Positions 21,401-36,400 are shown, counted from the first letter of the stretch. The stretch: DNA of 64,000 bases from Meghimatium bilineatum (GCA_034231615.1 CM067317.1:46495876-46559875); one strand, 5' to 3'. Translations and numbers: made by a program. Notes: generated by a model not told the origin, from the letters alone.

Positions 21401-24400
21401 AGTTAGTTGCTGAACTACCACACGGGATCAAAGTGGCAATGTATGCTGACGACCTGGTGATCTGGTGCACGGAAGAACATGCAACAGTGGCCACTAAACA
21501 AATACAAAGAGCTATCGATGCCCTAACATTATGGGCAAATAGATGGTGCGTCAGCATTAACACAGATAAGTGCAGCACTACACTCTTTACCCTCTCACCA
21601 AAACAAAAAGCTGGTCATATCAAGATAGATGGAGAGCTCTTGAAAGAAGACAAACAACCCACATACCTCGGAGTTACTTTTGATGATAAGCTGACATGGA
21701 AGCAGCACATAAACAAAGCAACAACAAAAGCCAGAAGGAAGTTAGCTATCCTGAGAAAACTAAGTGGAACCACATGGGGAGCCAGTGGAAATATACTCAG
21801 TAAAGTTTACCAGCAAGGCATAAGACCACACCTGGAATATGGTTCAGCTGCATGGTGTCCTGCATCAAACACCACATTACAAGATCTAGATAAAGTGCAA
21901 AACCAGGCACTTAGAATAATGTTGGGAGCAATGAAATCAACACCCATAGCAGAGATGCAGAAAATGGGAAGAATGCAAACACTTGGCGAACGAAGAGACA
22001 CAAAAGTACTAATTCAAGCAGAAAAGTTTCAGTGTATGCCAAGTCATCCAATGAAGGAAAGATTCCAAAATCTAGCAATGGGGCGACTAAAAAGGAGCAG
22101 CTTTATCCATCAAGCTAAACGACTCCGTAGACAACTTACAGACCTACCTGAAGTTGACAGCCCCTTAAGGTCTGTACCAGAACAAACCCCGTGGAGTGAA
22201 AGCCATGGAATGCCAATATACATTCAGACCCATGTGAAAGGAATACTAAGCGAGGATGAACAGAACAGTGTGCAGCGAAGGACAGTCACCCTCAGTTTCC
22301 TGGATGAGGAATATCCACAAGATATATGGGTCAGAGTGTACACAGATGGTTCAGCACAGAATGCTGTGAGGAATGGAGGTGCAGGTGTATATATAGAATA
22401 TCCACACAAGCCTAGAGATACAATCAGAACACCAACAGGAAAATTCTGCAATAATTATGATGCAGAAATCCAGGCAATTAGTGTGGCAGCTAAAAAACTG
22501 CTGAACTCCAACTCTGGCCTACAGCCTGTGGTATTCCTGACAGATGCAAGGTCAGTGCTTCAAGCTCTCCAGTCTGGAAAACTAACAGACTTAAAAAAAC
22601 TACTTAGCGAATTGTCTTACCAGTATAGGATAACCATGCAGTGGATACCCTCTCACTGTGGAATACCAGGAAATGAAAAAGCAGACCAACTGGCTAAAGA
22701 AGGTGCTGCCGAAGACCAACCAGATATACCAATCACCTACCATCAGAAAAAACAGATGATCAAGTCAATAAGAAAGCCACAAACACCAACACAAGATGAC
22801 TATCACATTATGAACAGACCAGAACAAGTTATAATTCTACGTCTCAGAACAGGACACAACCGACTCCGCAGTCACATGTATACAAAGTTCAAGATTGGCA
22901 ACACGGCCATGTGTACATGTGGACAGGCAGCACAGAGTGCCAAACATATACTTCAAGAGTGTTCTGAGCATGAAACGCTGAGGCAGACATATTGGCCAGA
23001 GGAAACAACACTGGAATCAAAACTCTATGGGACACTGTATGAACTACAAAAGACAGTGAGTTTTATTAAGGAGACAGAATTACAGATATAGACATGTTTC
23101 AAGTGAACGAAAGAAGAAGAAGTTATTAGTTGAGATGAACAGATGAACTAGTACAATTTTGCAGTCATAAAGGTAAAAAGAAAATATAGGCATACCTGTA
23201 GGAAGAATGCATTGAGTAACAGATACGATGCATGCCCTTCTGTGAAACAGGTGCTACTATCAGATCTTGTGGTTGTGCTTTGCTTTTCTCTGATGTAAAC
23301 CACATTGTTGATGGACGTATTTTCAAGACTCGAAGCTTTTGGCCATCCCTTGAAGTACTCTTGCATGGAAGGTATGATGTGTACCCAGCCTGAGTGATAT
23401 ATAACAACTGTTACATGATAGGTATGATGTGTAGCCTGTCTGAGTGATATATAACAACTGTTACATGGAAGGTATGATGTGTACCCAGCCTGAGTGATAT
23501 ATAACAACTGTTACATGATAGGTATGATGTGTAGCCTGTCTGAGTGATATATAACAACTGTTACATGGAAGGTATGATGTGTACCCAGCCTGAGTGATAT
23601 ATAACAACTGTTACATGATAGGTATGATGTATGAGTGATATATAACAATTGTTACATGATAGGTATGATGTGTAGCCTGCCTGAGTGATATATAACAACT
23701 GTTACATGGAAGGTATGATGTGTAGCCTGTCTGAGTGATATATAACAACTGTTACATGATAGGTATGATGTGTAGCCTGTCTGAGTGATATATAACAACT
23801 GTTACATGATAGGTATGATGTGTAGCCTGTCTGAGTGATATATAACAACTGTTACATGGAAGGTATGATGTGTAGCCTGTCTGAGTGATATATAACAACT
23901 GTTACATGATAGGTATGATGTGTAGCCTGTCTGAGTGATATATAACAACTGTTACATGGAAGGTATGATGTGTAGCCTGTCTGAGTGATATATAACAACT
24001 GTTACATGATAGGTATGATGTGTAGCCTGTCTGAGTGATATATAACAACTGTTACATGGAAGGTATGATGTGTAGCCTGTCTGAGTGATATATAACAATT
24101 GTTACATGGAAGGTATGATGTGTAGCCTGTCTGAGTGATATATAACAATTGTTACATGATAGGTATGATGTCTGAGTGATATATAACAATTGTTACATGA
24201 TAGGTATGATGTGTAACCTGTCTGAGTGATATATAACAATTGTTACATGGAAGGTATGATGTGTAGCCTGTCTGAGTGATATATAACAATTGTTACATGA
24301 TAGGTATGATGTCTGAGTGATATATAACAATTGTTACATGATAGGTATGATGTCTGAGTGATATATAACAACTGTTACATGATAGGTATGATGTCTGAGT

Positions 24401-27400
24401 GATATATAACAATTGTTACATGATAGGTATGATGTGTAACCTGTCTGAGTGATATATAACAATTGTTACATGGAAGGTATGATGTGTAGCCTGTCTGAGT
24501 GATATATAACAATTGTTACATGATAGGTATGATGTCTGAGTGATATATAACAACTGTTACATGATAGGTATGATGTCTGAGTGATATATAACAACTGTTA
24601 CATGATAGGTATGATGTCTGAGTGATATATAACAACTGTTACATGATAGGTATGATGTGTAACCTGTCTGAGTGATATATAACAATTGTTACATGATAGG
24701 TATGATGTCTGAGTGATATATAACAATTGTTACATGATAGGTATGATGTCTGAGTGATATATAACAACTGTTACATGATAGGTATGATGTCTGAGTGATA
24801 TATAACAACTGTTACATGATAGGTATGATGTGTAACCTGTCTGAGTGATATATAACAATTGTTACATGATAGGTATGATGTCTGAGTGATATATAACAAT
24901 TGTTACATGATAGGTATGATGTCTGAGTGATATATAACAACTGTTACATGATAGGTATGATGTCTGAGTGATATATAACAATTGTTACATGATAGGTATG
25001 ATGTCTGAGTGATATATAACAATTGTTACATGGAAGGTATGATGTGTAGCCTGTCTGAGTGATATATAACAATTGTTACATGGAAGGTATGATGTGTAGC
25101 CTGTCTGAGTGATATATAACAATTGTTACATGATAGGTATGATGTGTAGCCTGTCTGAGTGATATATAACAATTGTTACATGATAGGTATGATGTCTGAG
25201 TGATATATAACAATTGTTACATGATAGGTATGATGTCTGAGTGATATATAACAACTGTTACATGATAGGTATGATGTCTGAGTGATATATAACAATTGTT
25301 ACATGATAGGTATGATGTGTAGCCTGAGTGATATATAACAACTGTTACATGGAAGGTATGATGTGTAGCCTGAGTGATATATAACAATTGTTACATGGAA
25401 GGTATGTGTAACTAACCTAAGTTATAGCATAGCAAGTGTTACTCTATCAACAAAAACTATCATGTAAAACCCCTTGCAGTACTCGCTCAATGTTCTTCTG
25501 GCTAATGAACTGGCATCATGTTGACCAATAGATGGTACCAACAGATGCAGAATGGTATGTAGGTTGTTGGTTTTTGTAGTTTGACGACTGAACATAATCT
25601 TATATATCATCTCCCCACGTAAGAAGACCAAAATACTTGATTGTGTCTACTTACCTTGACTGAGCATGCATGGATATGTGCTTGACTTGGGTCCGAAGTA
25701 AAAACATTCTTGAGGTCAGGTATCTGGTCATATATCTCAACCTTCCAATCTGGCACATGAATCTGATACAGGTGGAAATATTTTATTCATTTATTGTAGA
25801 TTTATTTATTTAAAAAAGAATTGTTTTTATAAAACATCTTCCTGCATGTGAAAGATATGAAGGTCTCACTGGTGACCCATTAAACCAACCACTAAGCAAA
25901 AGTAAATGTCTATTGCAGGGGACAAATGTGCGTTCACAAGCAGACAGACAAACATATGTATATGCATATGTACATACATATACTGTAGCACATTAAATAC
26001 ACACTACCATTATATATACTGTTAAAGAGAAGCTGGGAAAAAAGTGTGAGAATGAATTTTCCCAGTGTTTGTCTTAAGGTAGAGAGCGAATGGCTACCGG
26101 AATTACACATGCATGTCAACCCATGGGATGGTGTACAGTTTGTGTACACCAAAACAATGAAAACTACATGTGCAACACGATTCCCAGTACCTATGACTCT
26201 GAAAATGGGCAGGAGTTGTCGCAGTATACTCGCTATAAAAAGGCAATTGAGACTGAACACGCAGTACATGTTTTTGAAATGTCACGACTATCTGAAAACG
26301 ACAGCCTATGAACCATTTGCTATGTTGAAGACTGGAATTAACTCACAGGCTATTGCCAGGAGGATAAAATGTCACCACAGTAATATTGTATACCTCAATG
26401 AGCATTACAGAAACACTGGCAGTGCCCAGGATAGACTTCTGAGTGGTCAACCACGAGTTACTACTCCTGTCATATTGTCATATTGTGCCGAGTCACCTAA
26501 GGAATCGTTTCCTCCCAGCAAGTCAAACAGCAAGAGCAATAGCGGGCAGATGTGGGCAAGTCTCTCAAATGACAGTCATGTGACAACTCAGATACAGGCC
26601 TTACTGCAAGACAACAACTCAGTTACAGGTTTTACTGCAAGACAACAACTCAGTTACAGGCCTTACTGCAAGACAACAACTCAGTTACAGGCCTTACTGC
26701 AAGACAACAACTCAGTTACAGGCCTTACTGCAAGACAACAACTCAGTTACAGGTTTTACTGCAAGACAACAACTCAGTTACAGGCCTTACTGCAAGACAA
26801 CAACTCAGTTACAGGCCTTACTGCAAGACAACAACTCAGTTACAGGCCTTACTGCAAGACAACAACTCAGTTTCAGGCCTTACTGCAAGACGACCTTATG
26901 TTGGACGAAACTTGACTCACGGACATCGTCATCAGCAGTGCCTACAATGAAGAGAACAACATGTCAGACAGATTAGACTGCAATTGGTGAATTATACCAT
27001 TTGACGCAAGTCTATCTGTTCTTTCATTTCTGAAAATGCCACCATGTCAAGGGTAGTAAAACAACGTGACACCCAGAAGTTTGGAACAAGCTATGGATTC
27101 AATCAACTTATACAGATGCCAATCATTCTTGTTACCGAGAATCAGAAACTATAGCTGCTTTAGTAAATGATATCCCAGAGACCTACTGAAGGACTAAAGA
27201 AATATCTTCTTCTTCTTCAGCATTCATTCTCAAATTCCTACTGGATCTCTCTCATAGCAGAGTCATGGTTCTACTAGATTTCTAGCAGGATGTAGTCCAG
27301 AGAATATAAATGTACTGTGTCCTAGTTTTATTTCCACAAATGGCTTGACACATCCATCTTTGGAAGAAGAAACAACCTCAATCTCCATCCTCCTACAAGA

Positions 27401-30400
27401 AATAGTTGTCTGAAATGCTAAATTTTCCAACAAAATATTAAAATAGAAACTGAATGTGCATCTCTACAATAATACTTGTGTATACGTACATCATTGTTAC
27501 CTTGGGTAGCTCTGCTGTTAAATGCCTGCCTGTCTAATGAATTTGTGATATCACCATTTTGTTACTGTTTTTACTGTTTGTTTAATTCTTGTCTTATATT
27601 TTCTTGAAAAAGACCTTAACCTTTACCACTCTGCTTTAAAAAATGGTAATTTCCACCTGCCCTGCATTCTCTTTTTGCCCTCATGTGCCATTTATGGAAG
27701 TTATTTGGAAAATGCAATAACTGGTTTTTTTTAAAGCTGTATGTATAATTTGTGTGTGTGGAAATAAAGGAATAGTTACTGAATGTAATGATGCAAGTTT
27801 TGTTGTCATATCTGAGATTAACTGTGAACTAACATCGACTAGGCCTAGAATTTTTGTGAAAACTTCAGATACATTCAATACAGGATAGATGTCACTTACT
27901 AGGTCTAGATTACTCTGCCATTATTTTATAATCAAACTACTTGTTCATATAACATTTGTCTTTATAAATTAAACGGACCATGTCGATCTAACTCAAATTA
28001 TTGGCTGCAAAAGAAATTGGAATATAGAAAAAAAATGTAGAAAATTTTAATTTTGACCAATATCAGCGGCTGAACACAGTCACAACTGATTTGTAATTGA
28101 TTTTTGTTAAGAAACGTATATCCTCTATGGGCCCCTATAGTCGTGGACAGCTACGAAAAATGAATATTATCTTTCGATTATAGTCGCTGAAAGTGTGGTA
28201 AAGGTTAAGGTTGAAAAGTTTAAACTGTTTTGTTTGTTATTTATTTTTTAATACCCATACTCATTAGTCTGATTGTGCGTTTGTTGTAAAGCTGATCAAC
28301 CTTGTGTTTTACGTAAGTACTATTGTTACAAGAGAACATTAATAATATAATATAACTCAAGGTGCGAGGCAATAAGGTGTCAGAGGTACTTAGTAATATA
28401 ACAGTAATAGAACTCAGTACAAAGACAACAAATATATATATATATATATAAATACCTTAGTATTCAAATGTTTTGACAATCCCATTAACAAATGTTCATG
28501 CCCATATCTTGCTGGACAAGCCACAAACACAACATTCAAAGATGAACGATGCAACCAGTCAGAGACTAAAGTCAAAGCAGCATCAAAACATTCACTACGT
28601 TTAGGGATATAGTATGCTTCTGGTACACAGAATGTGCTGTCGACGTACAAACTCTTGATTGGTTTCACCCTAATGAATGTATAAATCCAGTTAGTATGTT
28701 ATTTTTATATACAAACTGTCATCAATAGTCGATGCTAATTAGCATAGTTAAGTCAGATGGCAAATCACATTATAAATACAACATTATTTATTCACCTTTC
28801 AACTCTCTGTGGAGCACAAGTTCATAACCTTTTTTTGTTTCTATCACTTTCAGTTTTTTTCATATCATACCCATCCCTCTATATGTATTTCTACTTTTTC
28901 CAGGAATTCTTCCTCTTTTCCTGCAAGTTCCAAAGTAAAGTCAGTCGTACAATGCTTTCTGTGTGTATTCTAAATGTACGACCTATTCAGAATACGAAAA
29001 AAAGCGGTTCTAACATTATTTTGTATGAAAAAAGAACTATTAGAGGAAATGAAGATCAAACAAATAAAGTACTTTGGACATTTGTGGAAGACTCTTACTT
29101 GAGGGTAAAGTCGAGGGGAGGTGAGCAAGAGGTAGGCAGAGATACTAGTGTGTGTTTTGTGCGTGGCATCCTGATTATCTGTGCGCCTTTTGGCTGGATG
29201 CCTCTGTCTTCAGCACTCTGCTTACTAGGGCAGGACTATGGTCCTGCTCGAGTGGGACTGCCCGACCAGTCTTAGTTTCCAGCCCCTGATGGCTGAACTA
29301 AGCTCCATCACCTCTGCACGGTGCTGGTCTCGATGGAGAGAGATACTAGTGAGATTGAAACATTATCGAATGGACAGGGTTACAATCTAGCAGAGTGCAT
29401 CACCAAAACATGACAGAGGATGTTGGAGATCCGTTGTAGTCAACATTAATTGTGGAACGGCACTTGCTAATGATGATGACTTATTGAACATTGACATCAC
29501 TTTCTGGAAATCCGTCGCTCAAAATCATCCAAAATAGCACAGCTATATTAGCAAAGGTGCTCATATTTCAAAAGCACAGAGAACATGCCTTGCCAAAAGG
29601 AATAGAAATCTATAGATATGTTATTTGAGTCTGTTGTTGCCTGTTCTCAATCTAAACAAAATTGTTCTTTTCTTTCAAGCTTATAGACAACTCTCAATGG
29701 GTATACAGTGCCTAGAGAAGCCTCCTACTCTGAAGGGACGTATGTCTGTATGTAGGTGTGTTCCACTATTTTTTTATACAGACTGTCAATCACATGAAAG
29801 CCTGCAAACATTTGGTTGTATTAATATTCACTTTTAATCACACTTTTCATATGACTTCATGATTTCAATATGGCAAGTTCATCTAGTGTAATCTTGGGTA
29901 TACTACAAGTAGATGCCACCATGTTTTTAATGATTTCCCTTGCCTATGTTTGTAAATTTCATGTTCATCATCATTTAATAAGTTGAAATATTTACTTATT
30001 TAGGGTTAGGATTAGGGTTAGTAATGTAAAACACAACTATCCTAACCCAAACCCTAACAGAAATTAACATTTAAATTATTAATCTTTAGCGTGCGGTCGT
30101 AAAGTGCGTTCGACAACAGTTTACACTATCTAAAATATCTGCGGTTAAGTGTACAAGCACCACAAAGGACCTGTTGTTAGGTTCCTGGTCGCCCGTGTGT
30201 TGCTTGGGCCCAAAAGGGGAGCAAAGAATAGCAACACTGTTTACCTTCCACGCATGTCGTAAAAGGCGACTAAGGAGGTTATGGGATGGAGTTGGCTGTC
30301 CCATCCCATATAGGGTCAGTGACCCAAAGCCATGCTGAAGTCGGATGTGTTAGGCTGAAAGGCGCAGATATCGCAGCAATGCTGTAAACCATGACACAAC

Positions 30401-33400
30401 GCATTCCGTTCTCCGGACTACATCCTGCTAATCTGCAGGAGTTTGAGAATGAACGCAGAAGAAGAAGGTTCCCGGTAATCAATAAAAGAAGCCCCATTTT
30501 GGTTACCAGATTATTTGAAATCTGGCAAATTATTCAATTGATTTTCATTTTTTATGCAAATGTAGTTAGTGGCAACGTGACTGTATATACGTGACTTTCA
30601 CAATATCTTGACAATTTCAAACCAGAGCAGCGCCATGATGTGAATCAGGTTTTATAGACTTTTGTTTTATCCTATTTTCATTAAAATCATCATGGATTAT
30701 TCGTCTGAAAATTGATTCCTGAGAGGTAAGTTGATAATCACATTCGAAAATATATGATACCATGAAATGCAGCAGTTCAAAAGCAGGGGTTAGCTAGAAG
30801 GTCATGGATAGAACCATTGTCCTGTTAGATCCAGTGGGAGTTTGAGAATGAACGCAGAAGAAGAAGAAGATCAATAACTATCTACAGCAGTCATCCCATG
30901 CTCATGTGTTAACCATTTTGCTTTTTTTTCTCTTTAGTGCACTCTTGCATGTTTTCTGCGTAGAAAGTTTTGGTACAGTACAAGAAGAAGTGCCTAAATT
31001 TTAATGGAATAAATCTTAAATTTGAATAGAACTAATCCTACATTATTTAACAAAATGAAATATCGATAAAGACACATTTTACAATCGCTACGTGCATCGA
31101 CCTGCGTGCTGCGCACAGACAGCCCCCCTCCACTCTTGGATGACCCTGGGGCTCTCAGTTCGTAGAGCGCAAATCAATTCATCCGGCAGCAGTTCTAGCA
31201 ACCTTTTAATCTCCAATTAAATTAACTATTTTGAAAACAAGGTTTACTAGTGACATGATTATAGTGACATGAAAGCTGTGCATACTCTACCAAAGTTGGA
31301 ATGAACTACGCATATTAACTTACCTGTGTGACATGTATTTTAAATTAAAATTTGAACAAGGTAGGTTCGGCTTTTCTGAAATTAGCAAAAACTGTTTCAT
31401 CTTCCACTAGTAAGAGAGTTCAAAGATTTAGCAAACATGAGACTTTATTATTCTTTGAGTTTTATAATTGGAGATATTATTTAAAGTGATGTGTCAGAAA
31501 ACAACAGTGTTTTTTATTTTGATAGTGAAGATTACCGACTTGTTGAAAATCGGAAAATAAATAGTCCTAGATCTAATATATTTGTTAGGGAAAAATAACA
31601 GCTAAAAAAGTATAAAACTATTCCCACTGATATTGTTTCTGAAGAATCAAATTGACAACAATGATAATCTTGCACTACGGTTATATCGAAAATAGAGTTG
31701 GACCTAATGATAATAATAACATTTAGTGGTATAAAGTTAAACTTTGTAAATCCAATACTTGGAAATATTTCATAAAGTTTTGCAATATTTTGTTTAGTTC
31801 TGAAGTTTGACATGAAACACACACAAAATAGCATGAAACAATAGGCAGGTGATAGATTTTCTTCAAATAAACTAATTATGATCAGAAAATGGACAGTCAA
31901 TGCATCTACTTCAGTAAGATTGAATATCAACATTTAATTACTCTGACAAGTAAAATTGAGGGTGAGTAGAACAAACTATTTGTAAAACAATTTTATGTTC
32001 ATTTAACATACCTGTCTGTGGTGTAATTAATTTATTTTGTCGTTACAATTCTTATATTTTTATATTGTGTATGGATTCCACACTCAATTATCTTTCTTTT
32101 GATACCTTATATGACATTCCATAGCTAATGCTTTATCTTCAGAAAGCTTGTGCCGAAATCATTTTTTGATCCAAAAATTTTGCCTAAAATTAATTACGTC
32201 CAAACCACAGAATTAATTATGTCCTCAAAGAGTTAAAGAATTGGAATATACCCAGTAGGCACTTCTTCTAGTACTGTACCAAAGTTTTGGATCCACCGTT
32301 GTATTTTGCTTCCAATTTCTTTCTAGGTGAGATTTAACTGTTCTATCAGGAACAACTCCATCACATAGTAATCCCTGAAGAACACACAAATTTTCTTCAA
32401 AAGGAAATACAAACATACATGAAGTCAGTCAGAGAACAGGCTGCAGCTTTCTACAAAATCCAATCCTATACCTGAACAGATCACAGCAAACTACCATTTT
32501 CATGTTTCACATACGATATTGTAAACTAAAAGAACATCACCCTACAAAAAAAGGTTGTCAAAACTGACCGATGTCCATGTCAAAAGGAGCACCAGACTCC
32601 AGAACACATCCTGCAGACATGACCACTCTTTGGAAACCTAGAGCTAAAACCTGGCCCCAAGAGACAGAGCTGAAAGTGCAGCTGCAGGGCAACTGTGAGA
32701 ACCTCCTCCTGATGACTGAACTCATAAAGACAACTCACTTACCTGTATAGACTACAAAACATAGGAAACTGATTGTAGACAGAGCAAAATCATATATGGC
32801 TTTTTCTAACTAGTCTTTTCTAATAGCACTGTACAAGAAACATTTTTTAAATTGCACAAATAGTAATACACTAACCTGTTGCTCTGCTTGAAAGCAGATA
32901 TTCCTGCAGAATAATTTACTTCCCAACGAAAATCTCCAGTATACAAGCATGTACCCTCATGACCTTCAAATAGAAACCTAAGAAAAATGTGTTACTTTGG
33001 TTTCATTGACATGAAACACCTACATTAGGTTACATGAGGTTACATATATGTTTGATATTTCAGTTTATAACTAATATGAAATATTCTTTTGTCAACTTTA
33101 GTTATAATTCTAGCAGCCGTTGGCTTATTTAGTCCTAATTCAGCTATTGGCTTATTTAGTTACAACTGCAGTAGCCATTAGCCACATTTATCCACAAATT
33201 GTGTAGTCGTTGGCTTATTTAGTCATAACTATAGCAGTTGTGGGCTAATTTAGTCACATTTTTTGCAGACATTGACTTGTATAGTCACAATCATAGCAAA
33301 TATAGGCTAATTTAGTCACAATTTTAGGTTGTTGGTTTATTTAGTCACAATTATAGCAACAGTTGGCTTATTTAGTCACAATTATAGTAATCATTGGCTA

Positions 33401-36400
33401 ATTTAGTCACAATTTTAGCAGCCGTTCTTATTCAGTCTTAATTATAGAAAACATTAGTTATTTAGTCACAATTATAGCAGCCATTGACTTATTTAGTCAC
33501 AATTTTAGCAGTCGCTGCATGCTTATTTAGTCATAGTGCTAGAACTTTCTATGGCATAATTTAGTCACATCTCTAGCAGCCTCTATGGGCAAATTTAGTA
33601 AGGACTTAGCAGCCACTACACGCTTATTTAGTCATAATACTAGCAATTATATGAGATAATTTAACCAGTATTCTAGCAGTTTAGTATTTGAGCCACAACT
33701 CTAGCAACTTCTATTGCTGAATTTAGACACAATTCTAAAAGCCATTTAGTCACAATACTTAAAACCTTAAGCTAATTTAGTCATAATTCTAGCATTTTTT
33801 ATGGCGAAATTTAGTCCCAATTCTAGCAGGTTCTGTATGCATTTTTAGTAACAATTGTAGCAGTTTCTATGGCAGAATTTGGTCACAATCTAGCAGTTTC
33901 TATGGCAGAATTTGGTCACAATCAAGCAGTTTCTATGGCAGAATTTGGTCACAATCAAGCAGTTTCTATGGCAGAATTTGGTCACAATCTAGCAGTTTCT
34001 ATGGCAGAATTTGGTCACAATCTAGCAATTTTTATGGCAGAATTTGGTCACAATCTAGCAGTTTCTATGGCAGAATTTGGTCACAATCAAGCAGTTTCTA
34101 TGCTCATATTTAGTAAAAAAAAAATTTTAAGAACATCTGCTCATAGACAATAAATATGTGTTTGACAATAAATATGTGTTTGACAATAAATATGTGTTTG
34201 ACAATAAATATGTGTTTGACAATAAATATGTGTTTGACAATAAAATATATGTGCCAATAGTTCAAACTTTATTGGTATAAATTTTGTATTTTCTGAAAGA
34301 AATAAAATATCTGACATATGACACATAATTATGACAGAAAAATAAATGGTTATAACAAATGAAAGAAGTTTACAACTTACATGACAGATCCTGGGCAGTG
34401 TCCTGCTGGTATGCTGGTTACATTCACATAATAGTCTTCCTGTGGGTAAAAAAAAATAACTTATTTGTTTCATTGAGTTTTCATGATAAATAACAGATGA
34501 TGATGATGGAATAATCCCTTTAGCTGCGAGCAGGTAGCTCTTGACAGCCCATAGCCTTTCTAACAGAACATCGGCTCTTCTCAGTTGTGTAGCTGAAGCG
34601 ACACCCAGGCTCATTTAATTTATAAAATATTCTATTTGTTTGATTTTTATTTCTGTTAACAATATTTTTTTCACATGTGGAATGTGTGCGGGTCTCAAAA
34701 ATGGCCCAGTAGACAAACCACCATGCAACAGAAAACCTTGCCTGTATATTGAGGTTCTCTTATTATGGAAGCTTTGTAGAATGTCATCTATAGAATTATG
34801 CTTTTCATACTGTTTTTGTATGTTTTTATGCTTCATTATTTATGTATATGCATAAATAATTATTATATGGTTAGGAAGGAGCGAGATATATTGGGGAGGA
34901 AGAGAATGGCTACACTGTTTTCCTATGGCTGAGGCCCATCATAAAGGCACAGTGACACAGGATATAAGCCTTTTGCCTTGAACATTCAGTTACATGCCTA
35001 GAGCCATAGAAAAGTTTGGCATAACCAGCAGGAAATTAGTGGTGGGGAATGAGCACAGTTAACCCTATCTTGGCTGCAGTGGCTTAGAGCAGTGCATAGA
35101 TAGAAATCTACCTTCCTAGTGGTGTGACAGTTACTGGCTCTGACCTTGGGTGGATAGAAAATCTACAAATCCACACACTCCTCAGTAACAAAAATATTTT
35201 CGCATGTAGAGGTCTACTGTTTATAGGAAATTACATAAAATGATATGAGAGCTTTATTGGCTATAATTCATTAACAATTAAAACAAATGCAGACAAACTA
35301 TTTAGAAATGAGTGTTCTCAAGTTACAAACAATTATCTTGATAAATAAAAATTGCAATTACCACAGACATGCCGTTGCTTGGTACCCTAACTGGTTGAGA
35401 GATTCCAATTTCTACAACACGCTGCAGAAAGAAATACAAAATTATGTACCGGCAAATGTTTAAAACAAAAAATGGGAAACTTTATTCTACCAGGAAACAT
35501 GGACGTTAAAGGTAATTAAATAAAAACACAAAACTAAGATTCTTTAACTCAGATGTTTAAACAGTGCAGTTGTCTGGCTCAGCAACATGGACAACAACAA
35601 AAGGAGTAAACCATAAACCAACAAACTTTCATAAATGGTTGTCTACATCAAAACAAATGTTTGTAATATTTTGATAAGAGCATGAGCAAAACTAGGCATG
35701 GGTAGGGGTGACTGTCTTGGTTGAGAGCCTAAATGGCCATGCCAGTAGCATCACAACCAAAATTAACTTAGTTTATATCAAGTATCTGGTCTGGGTCTGG
35801 TTCTGTGGTGGAGTGGTACAGAGTGTGTCTGTGACGGCTAAGGCACCGAGTATGATCCTTGCCACAAGCAATTGTGCATCTGGACAGTTCAGAAAACCAT
35901 GGCAAACTACTGAACATATTTATATTGCCTAGAAAATATTGTCGCAAGGGCCAGAGTTGTGCCCTGATGTCGACACCTGTTTCAGCGGCATTGGACTCGA
36001 AACACCATCAAGTCGAATGGCTACTGGAACAGAGGGTGGAGCACTATGGGAATGCCCCACGTGCTGTGAGGTCAGTTTCTAATCAAGAATCAAGATCTGG
36101 GTTGATGGCTACATCCTGAATAGGATACACTACCAATCTACTCTAGAGCCAGCTCGTTCCGTAGGTAACAAAATACATAGTTTCTGCATTGAATAAGTCT
36201 ATCAATGAAGAACTAACTGCAATCTTATCTGGTTCTCATAGCTTGATATACAATGCTGGAGTCTCTGAATACTGAATCACAAATGGAAACGTAAATGTAC
36301 CCATAAAATGTTGTGTGGCTTTCATAAGGATAAAGTCTCACTACATTGACATGAAGAGTGTACTGTTGCATGATTGGTCTGATAGACCAATATTGAGACC

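Noticed and set aside
21433-23091. A cellular RNase H gene
   Set aside because: Reverse transcriptase motifs, 3' Cys/His motif, purine tail and target duplication show it is a truncated LINE.
26046-26915. A single 289-aa gene
   Set aside because: Only the middle (Tc1 DNA-binding domain) is real; the C-terminal half is a frame-rotating array, and the true transposase continuation is in another frame.
28757-29275. A 172-aa plus-strand gene
   Set aside because: It runs through an RTE relic and into a LINE 5' UTR inserted on the opposite strand; the translation is a composite of unrelated sequences.
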